Assembly (NCBI GenBank): GCA_017448985.1
Contig: JAFSKL010000016.1
Span: 1 to 64,000, forward strand
Length of the DNA stretch: 64,000 nucleotides
Reading direction: 5' to 3'
Origin: Paludibacteraceae bacterium
GTDB taxonomy: Bacteria; Bacteroidota; Bacteroidia; Bacteroidales; Paludibacteraceae
Position 1 is the first letter of the stretch, and each line of letters opens with the position of its first letter. Under the pieces are notes generated by a model. That model was not told the origin of the DNA, searched no databases, and worked only from the letters and a program-made list of their open reading frames with translations. Shown here piece by piece: positions 42,577 through 51,903 of the stretch. A program made the position numbers and the translations under genes.

Positions 42577-44196
42577 ATGCGACAGACGATACTCCTATTG
42601 GCGCTAATGGCGGTGATGCCAATGGCTGCTCAGAAGAGCGGCTATGACCAGTTCCGGCAGCAACAGAATGCCAAGTTCAATCAATTCAAGGCGGAACAGC
42701 AGGCCAAATACGATGCTTTTCGCAGGCAAGCGAATGAGGAATATGCCGAGTTCATGCGTCAGGCTTGGGGTGAGCACGACGAGCACGAAGCGGATACCGC
42801 CATCACGGAAGAGATAGTGGTACCGTATATCTACCAGGAGTACGAGACTCTGCCCGCTTCCGATACCGGCGCTGCCGAAGAAGACAGTGTGGCTTTGGCG
42901 AAGGATAGTACAGCCTTGGCGAACGACAGTATCGAAGAAGATACGTTCGTTATCAAATGGGAGAAAGTTTGGCCCATCCCGACGCCCAAGTCGGAGTTGG
43001 CGACGAAACCGATACAGATCCCTACCAGACCCGGTGCGACCATTCTGCCGAAGGCTGAACCGGCGCCGGCTCCTATCGCTCCCGTGGCACCGAAAGCGAT
43101 TGCTTGCAAGAAAGTATCGATAGCCTATTACGGCACGATTATCACCATCCCCTTCCCCGAAGATGACAAACTGAAGATCAAAGCGCTGACGGAAAACGGC
43201 ATTGCCGACGCATGGCTGATACTGGCTGACAGCATCTACGACAACACCATCAAAGCGGCGCTGGACGTGCGCAAGACCAATGCGCTGTGCGACTGGGCGT
43301 ACATGAATGTGCTGCGCGAGGTGACAGAGAAACAATACGGCAAGACGAACGAGGCCGTGTTGGCACAAGCGTTCATCATGACGCAGTCGGGTTACCGGAT
43401 CCGGTTGGGCCGGAATGAGACACAACTGTACCTTTTGTCCGCCAGCCAGTACGATATCTTCGATTTGCGGTATTTCATGATAGACGGGTCGAAGTTCTAC
43501 ATCGTCAGCGGTGAGCGGAACGCGAAGATGTTTATCTGCGAGGCCAAGTTCGAGAAGGAGAAACCGCTATCGCTTCAGATGACGGCTCTGCCGCATTTAG
43601 GCTACGAGCAGACGGAGAAAAGGACGCTGAGTTCGAAGAAAGGTGTGACGACAGCGGCGAGCGTGAACAAGAACCTGATTGATTTCTTCGACCATTATCC
43701 GCAAGCGTGCTACAAGGGCGATCAGGCCACGCGTTGGGTGGCCTATGCGAACACGCCAATCGAGAAACAGGTGACGAAGATGCTGTATCCGCCGCTGGAG
43801 AACGCCATCAAAGGACTGAATCAGCGGGATGCCGTTTGGTTGCTGCTCAACTGGGTACAGACAGCCTTTGCGTATGAGTACGATGACAAAGTGTGGGGAC
43901 ACGACCGTGCATTCTTCGCACAAGAGACATTGTTCTATCCCTACTGCGACTGCGAGGACCGTTCGATCCTATTCTCCCGCCTGGTCCGCGACTTGGTGGG
44001 ACTGGATATCGTCTTCCTCTACTATCCCGGGCACTTGGCAACAGCCGTCGGATTCACGGAAGAGGTGGCAGGCGATTGGGTGGAATACAACGGCAAGAAA
44101 TATGTGGTATGCGACCCGACTTACATCAATGCAGGCGTGGGCAAGACGATGCCGGGAATGAATAACAAGGCAGCGCAAATAATAGCACTAAAATGA
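42577..44196 (+). CDS. Secreted transglutaminase-like domain protein
   Basis: 539 residues from ATG 42577 (MRQTILLLALMAVMPMAAQ signal peptide). An upstream frame to 42499 is only translated hairpin array and is rejected. A charged coiled-coil-like N-terminal region (QFRQQQNAKFNQFKAEQQAK) is followed by an acidic linker and a C-terminal transglutaminase-like (Cys-His-Asp) domain. The candidate catalytic Cys457 or Cys459 lies in YPYCDCEDRSILFSRLVRDL, the His in YYPGHLATAVGF (about 486) and the Asp in VVCDPTYINAG (about 514). Family knowledge: such proteins are periplasmic or surface cysteine peptidases or structural relatives. Two cysteines flank one Asp, so which is catalytic cannot be told by eye. 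Confidence 0.75.
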   Translation: MRQTILLLALMAVMPMAAQKSGYDQFRQQQNAKFNQFKAEQQAKYDAFRRQANEEYAEFMRQAWGEHDEHEADTAITEEIVVPYIYQEYETLPASDTGAAEEDSVALAKDSTALANDSIEEDTFVIKWEKVWPIPTPKSELATKPIQIPTRPGATILPKAEPAPAPIAPVAPKAIACKKVSIAYYGTIITIPFPEDDKLKIKALTENGIADAWLILADSIYDNTIKAALDVRKTNALCDWAYMNVLREVTEKQYGKTNEAVLAQAFIMTQSGYRIRLGRNETQLYLLSASQYDIFDLRYFMIDGSKFYIVSGERNAKMFICEAKFEKEKPLSLQMTALPHLGYEQTEKRTLSSKKGVTTAASVNKNLIDFFDHYPQACYKGDQATRWVAYANTPIEKQVTKMLYPPLENAIKGLNQRDAVWLLLNWVQTAFAYEYDDKVWGHDRAFFAQETLFYPYCDCEDRSILFSRLVRDLVGLDIVFLYYPGHLATAVGFTEEVAGDWVEYNGKKYVVCDPTYINAGVGKTMPGMNNKAAQIIALK

Positions 44197-44199
44197 TAA

Positions 44200-44233
44200 C
44201 CTCTCCCCGGCCCTCTCCTCAAGAGAGGGAGGG
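44200..44233. repeat. CTCTCC/GGAGAG palindromic element, intergenic copy
   Basis: CCTCTCCCCGGCCCTCTCC followed by TCAAGAGAGGGAGGG. It starts four bases after the stop of the transglutaminase-like gene and is followed by AATGAAAGAGTGAAAGG 7-bp words up to the next ATG. Confidence 0.75.
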
Positions 44234-44263
44234 AAAAGGATTAAAGAATGAAAGAGTGAAAGG

Positions 44264-44755
44264 ATGAAGAAACGAATAACGATTATAGCAATATGCTTAG
44301 TGGCCGTGGTGTTGGCGGCGGCATTCTGGAGCGGATACCACGATGCAAAGCAGATGGGTATGGTGAACACGAATGACCATCCGACACACGGCGCAATCTA
44401 TTTTGATGACGAGTTAGTGCCTGCCGATCCGCTGATAGTGGGCCGTTGGGAGAACTGCGACAACCCTAAATGGCACAAGGTGTATTACGACGACTATGAC
44501 GAGGAAGAATGCTTCTATTGGGGCAAAGAATGGGATGAGAGTGAAGACATTTACGAAGAAGATCTGGACTATCACGGTAACGGTTGGTTCCATTGGGACA
44601 AGCGGGACAATGTGATACGGGAGTTTGCTACGATGAGTGTGCGCAATGTGCCTATTCGCCGTGAGTATCAGATCACAGTATCCAACAAAGACTCATTTGT
44701 TTACAGAGAACCGGACCACGAGAACGTGGTATTCCGTTTTGTAAAAAATCAATAA
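44264..44755 (+). CDS. Unknown membrane-anchored protein
   Basis: 163 residues. One N-terminal membrane segment (ITIIAICLVAVVLAAAFW) is followed by an acidic, aromatic-rich soluble part (WHKVYYDDYDEEECFYWGKE, YHGNGWFHWDK, REYQITVSNKDSFVYRE). The repeated Trp/Tyr/Asp strand pattern suggests a small lipocalin-like or beta-sandwich domain, but I recognise no family. It lies between a transglutaminase-like gene and rubrerythrin, and its start is immediately preceded by 7-bp GAAAGGATG words. Confidence 0.55.
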   Translation: MKKRITIIAICLVAVVLAAAFWSGYHDAKQMGMVNTNDHPTHGAIYFDDELVPADPLIVGRWENCDNPKWHKVYYDDYDEEECFYWGKEWDESEDIYEEDLDYHGNGWFHWDKRDNVIREFATMSVRNVPIRREYQITVSNKDSFVYREPDHENVVFRFVKNQ

Positions 44756-44778
44756 CTAACCTTTAAATAATTAACACA

Positions 44779-45324
44779 ATGTCAAAGAAATTCATTTGCC
44801 CGATTTGCGGTTATGTCTTTGAGGGCGCCGAAGCACCGGAACGTTGTCCGCAGTGCAAACAAGTAGTTAAATGGAAAGTGGCAGACGAAGGAAAACTGGA
44901 CTTCGCTTGCGAGCATATCTTAGGCGTTGCCAAGGATGAGCAAGATCCGATTATTCATGAAGGACTCCGTGCGCATTTCATCGGCGAGTGCACCGAGGTA
45001 GGTCAGTATCTGGCTATGGCTCGTCAGGCAGACCGTGAAGGATATCCGGAGATTGCAGAGGCTTTTCGTCGTTATGCTTTTGAAGAGGCTGATCACGCAT
45101 CGCGCTTTGCTGAGTTGCTCGGTGAGATCGTTTGGGACACCAAGACGAATCTGGAGAAGCGTATGTTGGCTGAGTCCGGCGCATGCGAGGACAAGCTGAA
45201 AATAGCCAAGCGTGCAAAAGAGCTGAACCTCGATCCGATTCATGACACGGTTCATGAGATGGCACGCGACGAGGCTCGTCACGGACGCGGATTCGAAGGG
45301 CTGTATAAGCGTTATTTTAAATGA
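44779..45324 (+). CDS. Reverse rubrerythrin (peroxide-reducing)
   Basis: 181 residues. The rubredoxin-like iron site is N-terminal ([10 protein letters not shown] and ERCPQCKQ), followed by the ferritin-like di-iron domain with E-x-x-H ligands ([42 protein letters not shown]). This order is the reverse of classical rubrerythrin. Family knowledge: in anaerobes these enzymes reduce hydrogen peroxide at the expense of NADH via electron carriers. All metal ligands are visible. It ends in 7-bp AATGAAT words that continue past the stop. Confidence 0.9.
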   Translation: MSKKFICPICGYVFEGAEAPERCPQCKQVVKWKVADEGKLDFACEHILGVAKDEQDPIIHEGLRAHFIGECTEVGQYLAMARQADREGYPEIAEAFRRYAFEEADHASRFAELLGEIVWDTKTNLEKRMLAESGACEDKLKIAKRAKELNLDPIHDTVHEMARDEARHGRGFEGLYKRYFK

Positions 45325-45411
45325 ATAATGATTAATGAATAATGAATATCTCGTAAAGCAGCGTGTAAATACGATGCAATATTCATTGTTAATTATTCAT
45401 TGAATTATTCC
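45322..45411. repeat. Inverted pair of 7-bp repeat runs between convergent genes
   Basis: AATGAATAATGATTAATGAA on the left and ATTCATTG/TTAATTATTCATTG on the right are complementary 7-bp-word runs. The transcript from either strand could fold into a long AT-rich hairpin between rubrerythrin (+) and mnmA (-), possibly serving as a two-way terminator. Confidence 0.55.
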
Positions 45412-46509
45412 ACCGCCGATGACAAGGTCGTCTTGATAGAGGACGACGGATTGGCCGGGAGTGATACCCCAGATAGGCTCGCTGAATATCAGCGAGCTTA
45501 TTTGTGATTGCTCATTGGTGATTTGTGATTTAACGGGAACCGCTCGGGAGCGATATCGGATGCGGGCGAAGAGAGGAGAGGACGCTTCGCTACAGGACGC
45601 TATCGCTAAAGGACGACCGGCCAGTCTATAGTGCAGTTCCGTGGCCAACAAGTCGTCGTAGGTGCCGAGGGTGACACGGTTGGTGGTGGGATCGATATGC
45701 GTGACATAGGCAGGTTGGCCGAGGGCGATACCGAGTCCTTTGCGCTGGCCGATGGTATAGTTGGCATATCCTTGGTGTTGGCCCAAGACCTTACCTTGCG
45801 CGTCCACATACGCACCCGCGCACACGCGTTCCTTATAATCGGGCATGTTCGCGCGCAAGAAAGCACGATAGTCGTTATCGGGAATGAAGCATATCTCCTG
45901 GCTCTCCCGCTTCTGCGTCAGGGCTTCATAGCCGTGCTGACGGGCTATATCACGGACCTGCTCTTTGGTATAATCGCCCAACGGAAAGATGGTTCGGCGC
46001 AGTTGTTCATCGGTTAACATCCAAAGGAAATAGGTCTGATCCTTGTGCGTATCCGCGGCAGTCGCCAGAAAGAGGTGTCCGTCGCGTTCACGGATACGCG
46101 CATAATGGCCGGTAGCGATGAAATCACACCCCCACTCGTCCGCCAGGCGCAACATCTCGCCCCACTTGATATGATGATTGCAGAGCACGCAGGGATTGGG
46201 CGTATGACCGGACATATACTCGTCGATGAAGTTCTGAATGACACAACGGCGGAAGGTATCCCGGAAGTCCACGATATGATGCTCGATGCCCATTCGCTCA
46301 GCATTGAGCTTGGCCTCCATGATAGACTCAATGGAGCAACAGCCTTTCTCTTTGGCCAGGCAGGACTCCTTGATGCTATCGAAAGTACGGAACGTGACGC
46401 CCACCACGTCATAGCCTTGCTCCTTGAGTAGCATGGCACTGACGGTGGAATCGATTCCGCCGGACATTCCTAAAAGCACTTTCTTATTTACGATTTGGTC
46501 ATTTACCAT
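45397..46509 (-). CDS. mnmA: tRNA 2-thiouridine(34) synthase MnmA (repeat-invaded C-terminus)
   Basis: 370 residues; thiolates the wobble uridine of Lys, Glu and Gln tRNAs. The PP-loop GMSGGIDSTVS, catalytic cysteine motif NPCVLCNHHIKWG and second cysteine ESQEICFIPD are all present, as is FIATGHYARI. Two inserts disturb the C-terminal barrel. RPLAIASCSEASSPLFARI is a translated GCG-rich palindromic element (45580-45613), and VKSQITNEQSQISS is coded by five 7-bp words of type AATCACA (45501-45531). The frame and the final PGQSVVLYQDDLVIGGGII are kept. The start lies in TAAATGG/TAAATGA words. An extra cysteine-rich loop (KESCLAKEKGCCSIES) after the PP-loop is seen in some Bacteroidales MnmA types. 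Confidence 0.9.
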   Translation of the reverse strand: MVNDQIVNKKVLLGMSGGIDSTVSAMLLKEQGYDVVGVTFRTFDSIKESCLAKEKGCCSIESIMEAKLNAERMGIEHHIVDFRDTFRRCVIQNFIDEYMSGHTPNPCVLCNHHIKWGEMLRLADEWGCDFIATGHYARIRERDGHLFLATAADTHKDQTYFLWMLTDEQLRRTIFPLGDYTKEQVRDIARQHGYEALTQKRESQEICFIPDNDYRAFLRANMPDYKERVCAGAYVDAQGKVLGQHQGYANYTIGQRKGLGIALGQPAYVTHIDPTTNRVTLGTYDDLLATELHYRLAGRPLAIASCSEASSPLFARIRYRSRAVPVKSQITNEQSQISSLIFSEPIWGITPGQSVVLYQDDLVIGGGIIQ

Positions 46510-46560
46510 TTACAATTTATTGGATCATTTTCTCATTTTCACATTTTCTCATTTAGTCAT

Positions 46561-48417
46561 TTAGGCTTGCATGTCCACGAGTTTGGTATAATAGCCACCG
46601 AGGGCGTAGAGTTCATCATGTTTGCCGCGTTCGACGATTTGTCCTTCGTGTACCACGCAGATGAGGTCCGCATGGCGGATGGTAGAGAGGCGATGCGCCA
46701 CGACGAGCGTGGTACGGTCACACATGAGATGCTCCAAGGCCTCTTGGACGAGTTTCTCCGATTCGGAGTCGAGAGCCGAAGTCGCCTCATCGAGGATGAG
46801 GATAGGCGGGTTCTTGAGAATAGCGCGGGCTATACTGAGCCTTTGGCGCTGCCCTCCGGAGAGACGACTGCCCCGGTCACCGATGACGGTGTTGTAGCCT
46901 TCCGGCATATCGGCGATGAACTCATGGGCGTTAGCAATACGAGCCGCTTTCTCAACGGCTTGCTGCCACGAGAGGCCATCCGGAGCAGGCTGCGAGGTAT
47001 CAACACCGAAAGTGATATTATTGAAGACCGTATCGTTGAAGAGTACGGGTTCCTGACAGACGATGCCCATGAGCGAACGCAGGTCGTGCGTGGTGAAACG
47101 ACGGATGTCGATGCCATCAATAGAGACGATTCCTGAGGACGGGTCATAGAAGCGCGGCACGAGATCCGTGATCGTGGTCTTACCACTACCCGACTGGCCT
47201 ACCAAGGCGATTGTTTGGCCTTTGGGAATCTCCAGACAGATGTCAGTCAGCACTTCGCGCTCCGGCAGATAAGAGAAATGCACATGCTCAAAGCGTATCT
47301 GCTTGTCAAAACGAACGGGTTTGGGCACGGCCGGTTCCAAGATATCGGAGCGGGTATTGAGGATAGCATCGATACGCTCGAGCGAAGCCTGTCCGCGACG
47401 GATACCATAAGCGGCTTTGCTCAGGTCCTTGGAGGGATTGATGATGGAATAGAAGATGACGAGGTAATAGATGAACGTGGAGGCATCGATGGTGGCATTG
47501 TCCGAAAGAATGAGCATTCCTCCGAACCAGAGTATGAGCGCTATCAAGGCCGTACCGAGGAACTCCGAAAGCGGATGGGCCAGGTAGTAACGGCGATTAA
47601 TACGGTTGAAGGTCGTCCGCGCCGCATTGATGAGCGTGAGGAAACGTGCCCGCAGTTTGCCTTGCGCATTGAAGCCTTTGACCACCCGCAAGCCCAACAA
47701 GGTCTCATCGATGGACGAGAGGATCTCCGCGTTCTGCTCCTGTCCTTTGGTGGAAGCCCGTTTGAGACTGCGGCCAATGCGACCGATGAAGAAAACGGCT
47801 ACCGGCATGAGGATGAGCACAAAGAGCGTCAACTGCCACGAGATGACAAAGAGCGTCGTCAGATAGACGATGATCATGATGGGGTCCTTGAAGAGGATAT
47901 CCAACGCAGACATGATGGAGAACTCCACTTCGTTGACATCATTGGTCATGCGGGACATAACATCGCCGCGGCGTGCTTCGGTGAAATAGCCCATGGGAAG
48001 GGACAGGATCTTGTCGTAGAGCTGCAGCCGCAAGTCCCGTAAGACGCCTGTGCGCAGCGGGATGAGGAAATAATAGGCCAGCCACGATGCTCCGCATTTG
48101 AGTCCGGTCATGAGGATCAGGAAGAGTCCGAGCCAGAGCAAGACCGTACCGGCTCCATGCAAGGCTATCTGCTCGTTGAGCAGGCAATAGAGATTGGTTC
48201 GCAGCGCTGCGATCGTATCCTGAAGGCCTGTGACCCGGCTCATTTCCACCCATTGGACTTGCGTTTGCGTCAGGCCGAAAAGGATGCGCAACACCGGTAT
48301 GATCGCTGCAAACGAGAAGAGCGACAAGACTGTTGCGAGCAGGTTGAACAAGATGTTCAATGCCATGTAGCCTTTATACGGAGGTACGAAACGCCGAAGT
48401 ATGTTTGTTTTCGTGAA
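46561..48417 (-). CDS. ABC exporter, MsbA-like (lipid A/multidrug type)
   Basis: From ATG 48417 (MFTKTNILRRFVPPYKGYM) 618 residues: an N-terminal six-helix membrane domain and a C-terminal ATPase domain. Walker A is GQSGSGKTT, the signature LSGGQRQRLSIARAIL, Walker B ILILDEATSALD, and the switch VVAHRLSTIRHAD. EARRGDVMSRMTNDVNEVEF is the conserved coupling region. It overlaps lpxK by 44 bases (or 77 if the longer start at 48450 is used), so translation is probably coupled. Clustering with lpxK and sppA supports a role in lipid A-core flipping, but substrate cannot be read from sequence. The last residues precede a gap of 7-bp CATTTTC words before mnmA. Confidence 0.85.
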   Translation of the reverse strand, partial: FTKTNILRRFVPPYKGYMALNILFNLLATVLSLFSFAAIIPVLRILFGLTQTQVQWVEMSRVTGLQDTIAALRTNLYCLLNEQIALHGAGTVLLWLGLFLILMTGLKCGASWLAYYFLIPLRTGVLRDLRLQLYDKILSLPMGYFTEARRGDVMSRMTNDVNEVEFSIMSALDILFKDPIMIIVYLTTLFVISWQLTLFVLILMPVAVFFIGRIGRSLKRASTKGQEQNAEILSSIDETLLGLRVVKGFNAQGKLRARFLTLINAARTTFNRINRRYYLAHPLSEFLGTALIALILWFGGMLILSDNATIDASTFIYYLVIFYSIINPSKDLSKAAYGIRRGQASLERIDAILNTRSDILEPAVPKPVRFDKQIRFEHVHFSYLPEREVLTDICLEIPKGQTIALVGQSGSGKTTITDLVPRFYDPSSGIVSIDGIDIRRFTTHDLRSLMGIVCQEPVLFNDTVFNNITFGVDTSQPAPDGLSWQQAVEKAARIANAHEFIADMPEGYNTVIGDRGSRLSGGQRQRLSIARAILKNPPILILDEATSALDSESEKLVQEALEHLMCDRTTLVVAHRLSTIRHADLICVVHEGQIVERGKHDELYALGGYYTKLVDMQA

Positions 48418-49408
48418 CATAGTTGAGTATTTGTTTGTCAAACAGTTCATGCGGGGAACAGAAGCGCACGCGTACGGGCAGCGCGATAAGCCGTTTGCCC
48501 TGTTCCTGGAGCCGATCGACCAAGGTGGTCGTACGCAAGCGCTGTATATCCTTTTCGGTAGTCAGCACAAAGTCAAAGGGCTTTGCCCGCTCGAGGATAG
48601 CGTCTATATCCTTGGGACTATAATGATGATGATCGGGATAGGCCATCAGTTCCGCCTGCGGGTAAAGGGTCTGCACATACCGGAGCATGTACTGCGGTTG
48701 GGCTATTCCGCAAAGGACCAAAGGCGTGCCCTCTTGCTCCATGGGCGCATAACTGAGTCCTGCAAAATGGAGTTGCTGATAGGTGGGCAGATGGAGCCTG
48801 TTGTCCACTACGCGCATGTCGATAGGCCGAATGGTATCGGGACACTTGGTCACAACGATCGTGTCGGCTTTAAGTGCGCGCGAAGGCAAGTCACGCAAGG
48901 TGCCCCACGGGAGCATGTGATCATCTATATAGAGATGGTCATATGGCGTGAGGAGGATGGTGTAGCCGCAGCGGAGGCCTCGATGCTGCATGGCATCGTC
49001 CAGCACTATGACATCGAGTTCAGACACCTGCCGCTGTAGTTGACGTGCACCTCGCACCCTACTCTCACACACCGCAACAGGCACTTCCGGAAAAGCCCGA
49101 TGAACCTGCATCGCCTCGTCGCCGATCGTATCCACGGTCGAGAAGGCATCTGCCATCACAAAGCCGTGCGAGGAGCGCTTGTACCCGCGGGATAGCACGG
49201 CAGGATGCAGGCCGTTGGCCAAGAGCAGACGCAGGATATACTCTACCATGGGCGTCTTGCCCGTTCCTCCCACGGCAATGTTTCCCACACAGATGGTAGG
49301 CACATTGACCGTGAAGGACGGGAACACGCGTTGGTCATACAGCAAGTGACGGATAGCCACACCTGCGGTGTAGAGCCAACTAAGCGGGATGTATAGCGCT
49401 TCGCGCAT
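48374..49408 (-). CDS. lpxK: Tetraacyldisaccharide 4'-kinase
   Basis: 344 residues; phosphorylates the 4' position of tetraacyldisaccharide-1-phosphate in lipid A synthesis at the inner membrane. An N-terminal amphipathic/membrane helix (LYIPLSWLYTAGVAIRHLLY) is followed by the P-loop VGGTGKTPMVEYI, LSRGYKRSSHGFVM, GDEAMQV, DVIVLDDAMQHRGL and YPDHHHYSPKDID, all family-typical. It is preceded by sppA (21-base gap) and followed by the overlapping ABC exporter gene, a common arrangement in this order. Confidence 0.93.
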   Translation of the reverse strand: MREALYIPLSWLYTAGVAIRHLLYDQRVFPSFTVNVPTICVGNIAVGGTGKTPMVEYILRLLLANGLHPAVLSRGYKRSSHGFVMADAFSTVDTIGDEAMQVHRAFPEVPVAVCESRVRGARQLQRQVSELDVIVLDDAMQHRGLRCGYTILLTPYDHLYIDDHMLPWGTLRDLPSRALKADTIVVTKCPDTIRPIDMRVVDNRLHLPTYQQLHFAGLSYAPMEQEGTPLVLCGIAQPQYMLRYVQTLYPQAELMAYPDHHHYSPKDIDAILERAKPFDFVLTTEKDIQRLRTTTLVDRLQEQGKRLIALPVRVRFCSPHELFDKQILNYVHENKHTSAFRTSV

Positions 49409-49429
49409 TGGTGATTGGTTATTTGTGAT

Positions 49430-51199
49430 TTATTGTATGGTCACTTCGGGCATGAGGGCCATGATACGCGGTTTGGAAGCGAACTCACGCACTTTGATGA
49501 GCAGTTTCTCCTCATCCGTCGTATCGTCAAACGACTTGAGCAATTCCTCCCACGGGTCTTTCTTCTCAGGGAAGTAAGCCAACTTGTAGTTCTCGAGACC
49601 TGCCAGTTCTACGGCCTTGGCGATAGCGTCGTCGATGTTACCGAGTTCGTCCACGATACCGATTTCCACACCTTTGTCACCGAGCCAAACACGTCCCTCA
49701 CCAATGGATTTGATATAGTCCTGGTCTTTATGACGACCTTCGGCACAACGGCGCGTGAACAGGTCGTAGCCATTCTCTATCATCGTTTGCCACAACTGAC
49801 GTTCCTCTGCATTGAAGCCTTTGTAAATGATGTTACCTTCCATTTCGGAGTGCTTGTTGGTGCCAATTCCGTCAATGTCCAGACCCACTTTGTTGCGCAG
49901 TTTGGCTACATTAGGAATGGTACCGAAGATACCGATAGAACCTGTAATAGTGGTGGGTTCGGCGTAGATATAGTCCGCTCCGCAGGAGATGTAATATCCG
50001 CCGGAAGCAGCCAAACCGCCCATCGAAACGACAACAGGCACGCCATTGGCTCTAATGTTCTGGGTAGCGTGCCATATCTGCTCACTGGCATTGGCCGAAC
50101 CTCCAGGGCTGTTGACACGAAGAACCACCGCCTTGACATCTTCGTCTTTGCGGATCTTCTTGAGGGTCTTGACGACATCCTTGCCTACGATGCCGTCACC
50201 GGAATCGTCGGTAATCTCGCCTTCCAGATAAAGGACAGCCACTTTGTCTTTGGCTTTGGACTCAGGCCGTTTTACCTTGGCCAGCTTGCTTGTAGTGAGC
50301 GTGTTATAGTCCTTGGTACCGGTATAAACGCGGAGCAGCGAGTCCATATCCTGCTGATAAACGATGGTATCGACCAGACCGGCTTTCAGGTTCTCTTCTG
50401 CCTTCTGGAGACCCATATACCGGTCAGCGAGCGCATCTAATTGCTCCACGGAGATATGACGCGAAGCACTAACGGCTGCCTTGTACTCACTCCAGATGCC
50501 GTCCAAGTACATCTTGGTCTGCAGTTTGTCGGCATCAGACATGGAGGTACGGAAGAAGGGTTCAACAGCGGATTTGAAAGTACCCACTTTGAGGATTTGC
50601 ATCTCCACACCAATCTTTTCAAACAGACGGGTGTAGTACATCTTCTGGGCAGCGAGACCTTTCCAACCAACGGAACCGATGGGGTCCAGACATATACGGT
50701 CGGCCACCGAAGCGATGTAATAACTGGTCTGACCAAAATCCTGCGCCGAAGCGATGATCCACTTGCCGCTGGTCTTGAAGTCGATCAAGGCATCACGGAT
50801 AGCTTTGGCTCCGGCGGGTTCACAAGCCAGTGCACCGCCATCCAGCCATATACCAAGGATCTTGTCGTCATTCTTGGCGAGACGGATGTTGCTCAGGATC
50901 TCATCCAAACCGACGGACTCCTGTGTAGCATAACTGCTGTAAGGTACGGAGCCTAACATGTCGGCGAAGGGATTCTCTTCCTGCGCCTGCTCTACCAGGG
51001 TGCCTTTGAGTTGAAGGCGATAGACCGTCTGGTCCTTCAGTTCCACATTGCCGGAGGAGAACATGTCACCCATGATCCAACCGAGGATAGCACTGCAGAG
51101 GAAATACACTGCCAAGAAGATGAGGCAGCCACCGAGGCAGCCCACTTTGCGGCGAGGACGCTCGCCCTCAGCCTGCGTTTTGCGAATAATTAAGCACAT
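49430..51199 (-). CDS. sppA: Signal peptide peptidase SppA, 67K type
   Basis: 589 residues with one N-terminal membrane helix (CLIFLAVYFLCSAILGWIM). Two tandem S49 domains are visible: the lysine region ILKVGTFKSAVEPFFRTSMS in the first, and the serine region VVSMGGLAASGGYYISCGAD in the second, forming the Ser-Lys dyad of long SppA proteins. KAVVLRVNSPGGSANASEQI and GSIGIFGTIP are also typical. It degrades cleaved signal peptides in the inner membrane. The unusually basic N-terminus with two Gly-Cys pairs (KVGCLGGC) precedes the helix. It lies between rnhB (33-base gap) and lpxK (21-base gap). Confidence 0.92.
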   Translation of the reverse strand: MCLIIRKTQAEGERPRRKVGCLGGCLIFLAVYFLCSAILGWIMGDMFSSGNVELKDQTVYRLQLKGTLVEQAQEENPFADMLGSVPYSSYATQESVGLDEILSNIRLAKNDDKILGIWLDGGALACEPAGAKAIRDALIDFKTSGKWIIASAQDFGQTSYYIASVADRICLDPIGSVGWKGLAAQKMYYTRLFEKIGVEMQILKVGTFKSAVEPFFRTSMSDADKLQTKMYLDGIWSEYKAAVSASRHISVEQLDALADRYMGLQKAEENLKAGLVDTIVYQQDMDSLLRVYTGTKDYNTLTTSKLAKVKRPESKAKDKVAVLYLEGEITDDSGDGIVGKDVVKTLKKIRKDEDVKAVVLRVNSPGGSANASEQIWHATQNIRANGVPVVVSMGGLAASGGYYISCGADYIYAEPTTITGSIGIFGTIPNVAKLRNKVGLDIDGIGTNKHSEMEGNIIYKGFNAEERQLWQTMIENGYDLFTRRCAEGRHKDQDYIKSIGEGRVWLGDKGVEIGIVDELGNIDDAIAKAVELAGLENYKLAYFPEKKDPWEELLKSFDDTTDEEKLLIKVREFASKPRIMALMPEVTIQ

Positions 51200-51232
51200 A
51201 AAGCCATTTACAATTTAATCATTTAACATTTA

Positions 51233-51835
51233 CTATTTTTTTAACTTTAAGTTAAAACTCATTCTATGATAGGGCGTGACACCATATTTCCGGATGGCCG
51301 CATAGTGTTCGGGCGTCGGATAGCCTTTGTTGGTATCCCATCCGTATTGCGGGTACTCGTTGTGGAGGCGAAGCATATAATCGTCCCGATAAGTCTTGGC
51401 GAGCACACTGGCGGCAGCGATCGACATATAGGTGGCATCACCATGCACCACGGTGTGAGCGGGTATCTCCAGGATTTCGCCTTCGGGCACATAGGGTTTC
51501 CATTTGTTGCCGTCCACAAGTATGTGCTGGGGCCTGACTGTCAGCCGGTCCAACGCCCGCTGCATACCCAAGATGGAACATTGCAGTATGTTGCGTTCGT
51601 CTATCTCTTTGGCCGACACTTCGACCACCGCCCAACTGACTGCTTCCCGCTCGATGACAGGCCGGAGTGCATAACGCTGCTTGTCGGTAAGCTGCTTCGA
51701 ATCGTTGAGCCATGCGAATTCAGGTATGTCGCTGACCCGTTCCGGGTCGAGGATGACGGCAGCAGCAAACACACTGCCTGCCAACGGTCCCCGTCCCGCC
51801 TCGTCACAGCCGGCTTCCACCAGTCCTCGTATCAT
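51233..51835 (-). CDS. rnhB: Ribonuclease HII
   Basis: 200 residues from ATG 51835 ([20 protein letters not shown]); a start at 51850 is also possible and lies in TAAATGC words. It cleaves RNA-DNA hybrids at ribonucleotides. The acidic residues are visible in [11 protein letters not shown] (Asp, Glu), LVDGNKW (Asp) and [20 protein letters not shown] (Asp). [11 protein letters not shown] and [14 protein letters not shown] are family motifs. Length fits. It is flanked on both sides by 7-bp CATTTAC words. It sits between tamL and sppA in the minus-strand cluster. Confidence 0.95.
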   Translation of the reverse strand: MIRGLVEAGCDEAGRGPLAGSVFAAAVILDPERVSDIPEFAWLNDSKQLTDKQRYALRPVIEREAVSWAVVEVSAKEIDERNILQCSILGMQRALDRLTVRPQHILVDGNKWKPYVPEGEILEIPAHTVVHGDATYMSIAAASVLAKTYRDDYMLRLHNEYPQYGWDTNKGYPTPEHYAAIRKYGVTPYHRMSFNLKLKK

Positions 51836-51903
51836 ACTAGCCTTTAGCATTTACCATTTGGTCATTTACCATTAATTTGGTCTTTTAGTCATTGAGCCAT
51901 TTA

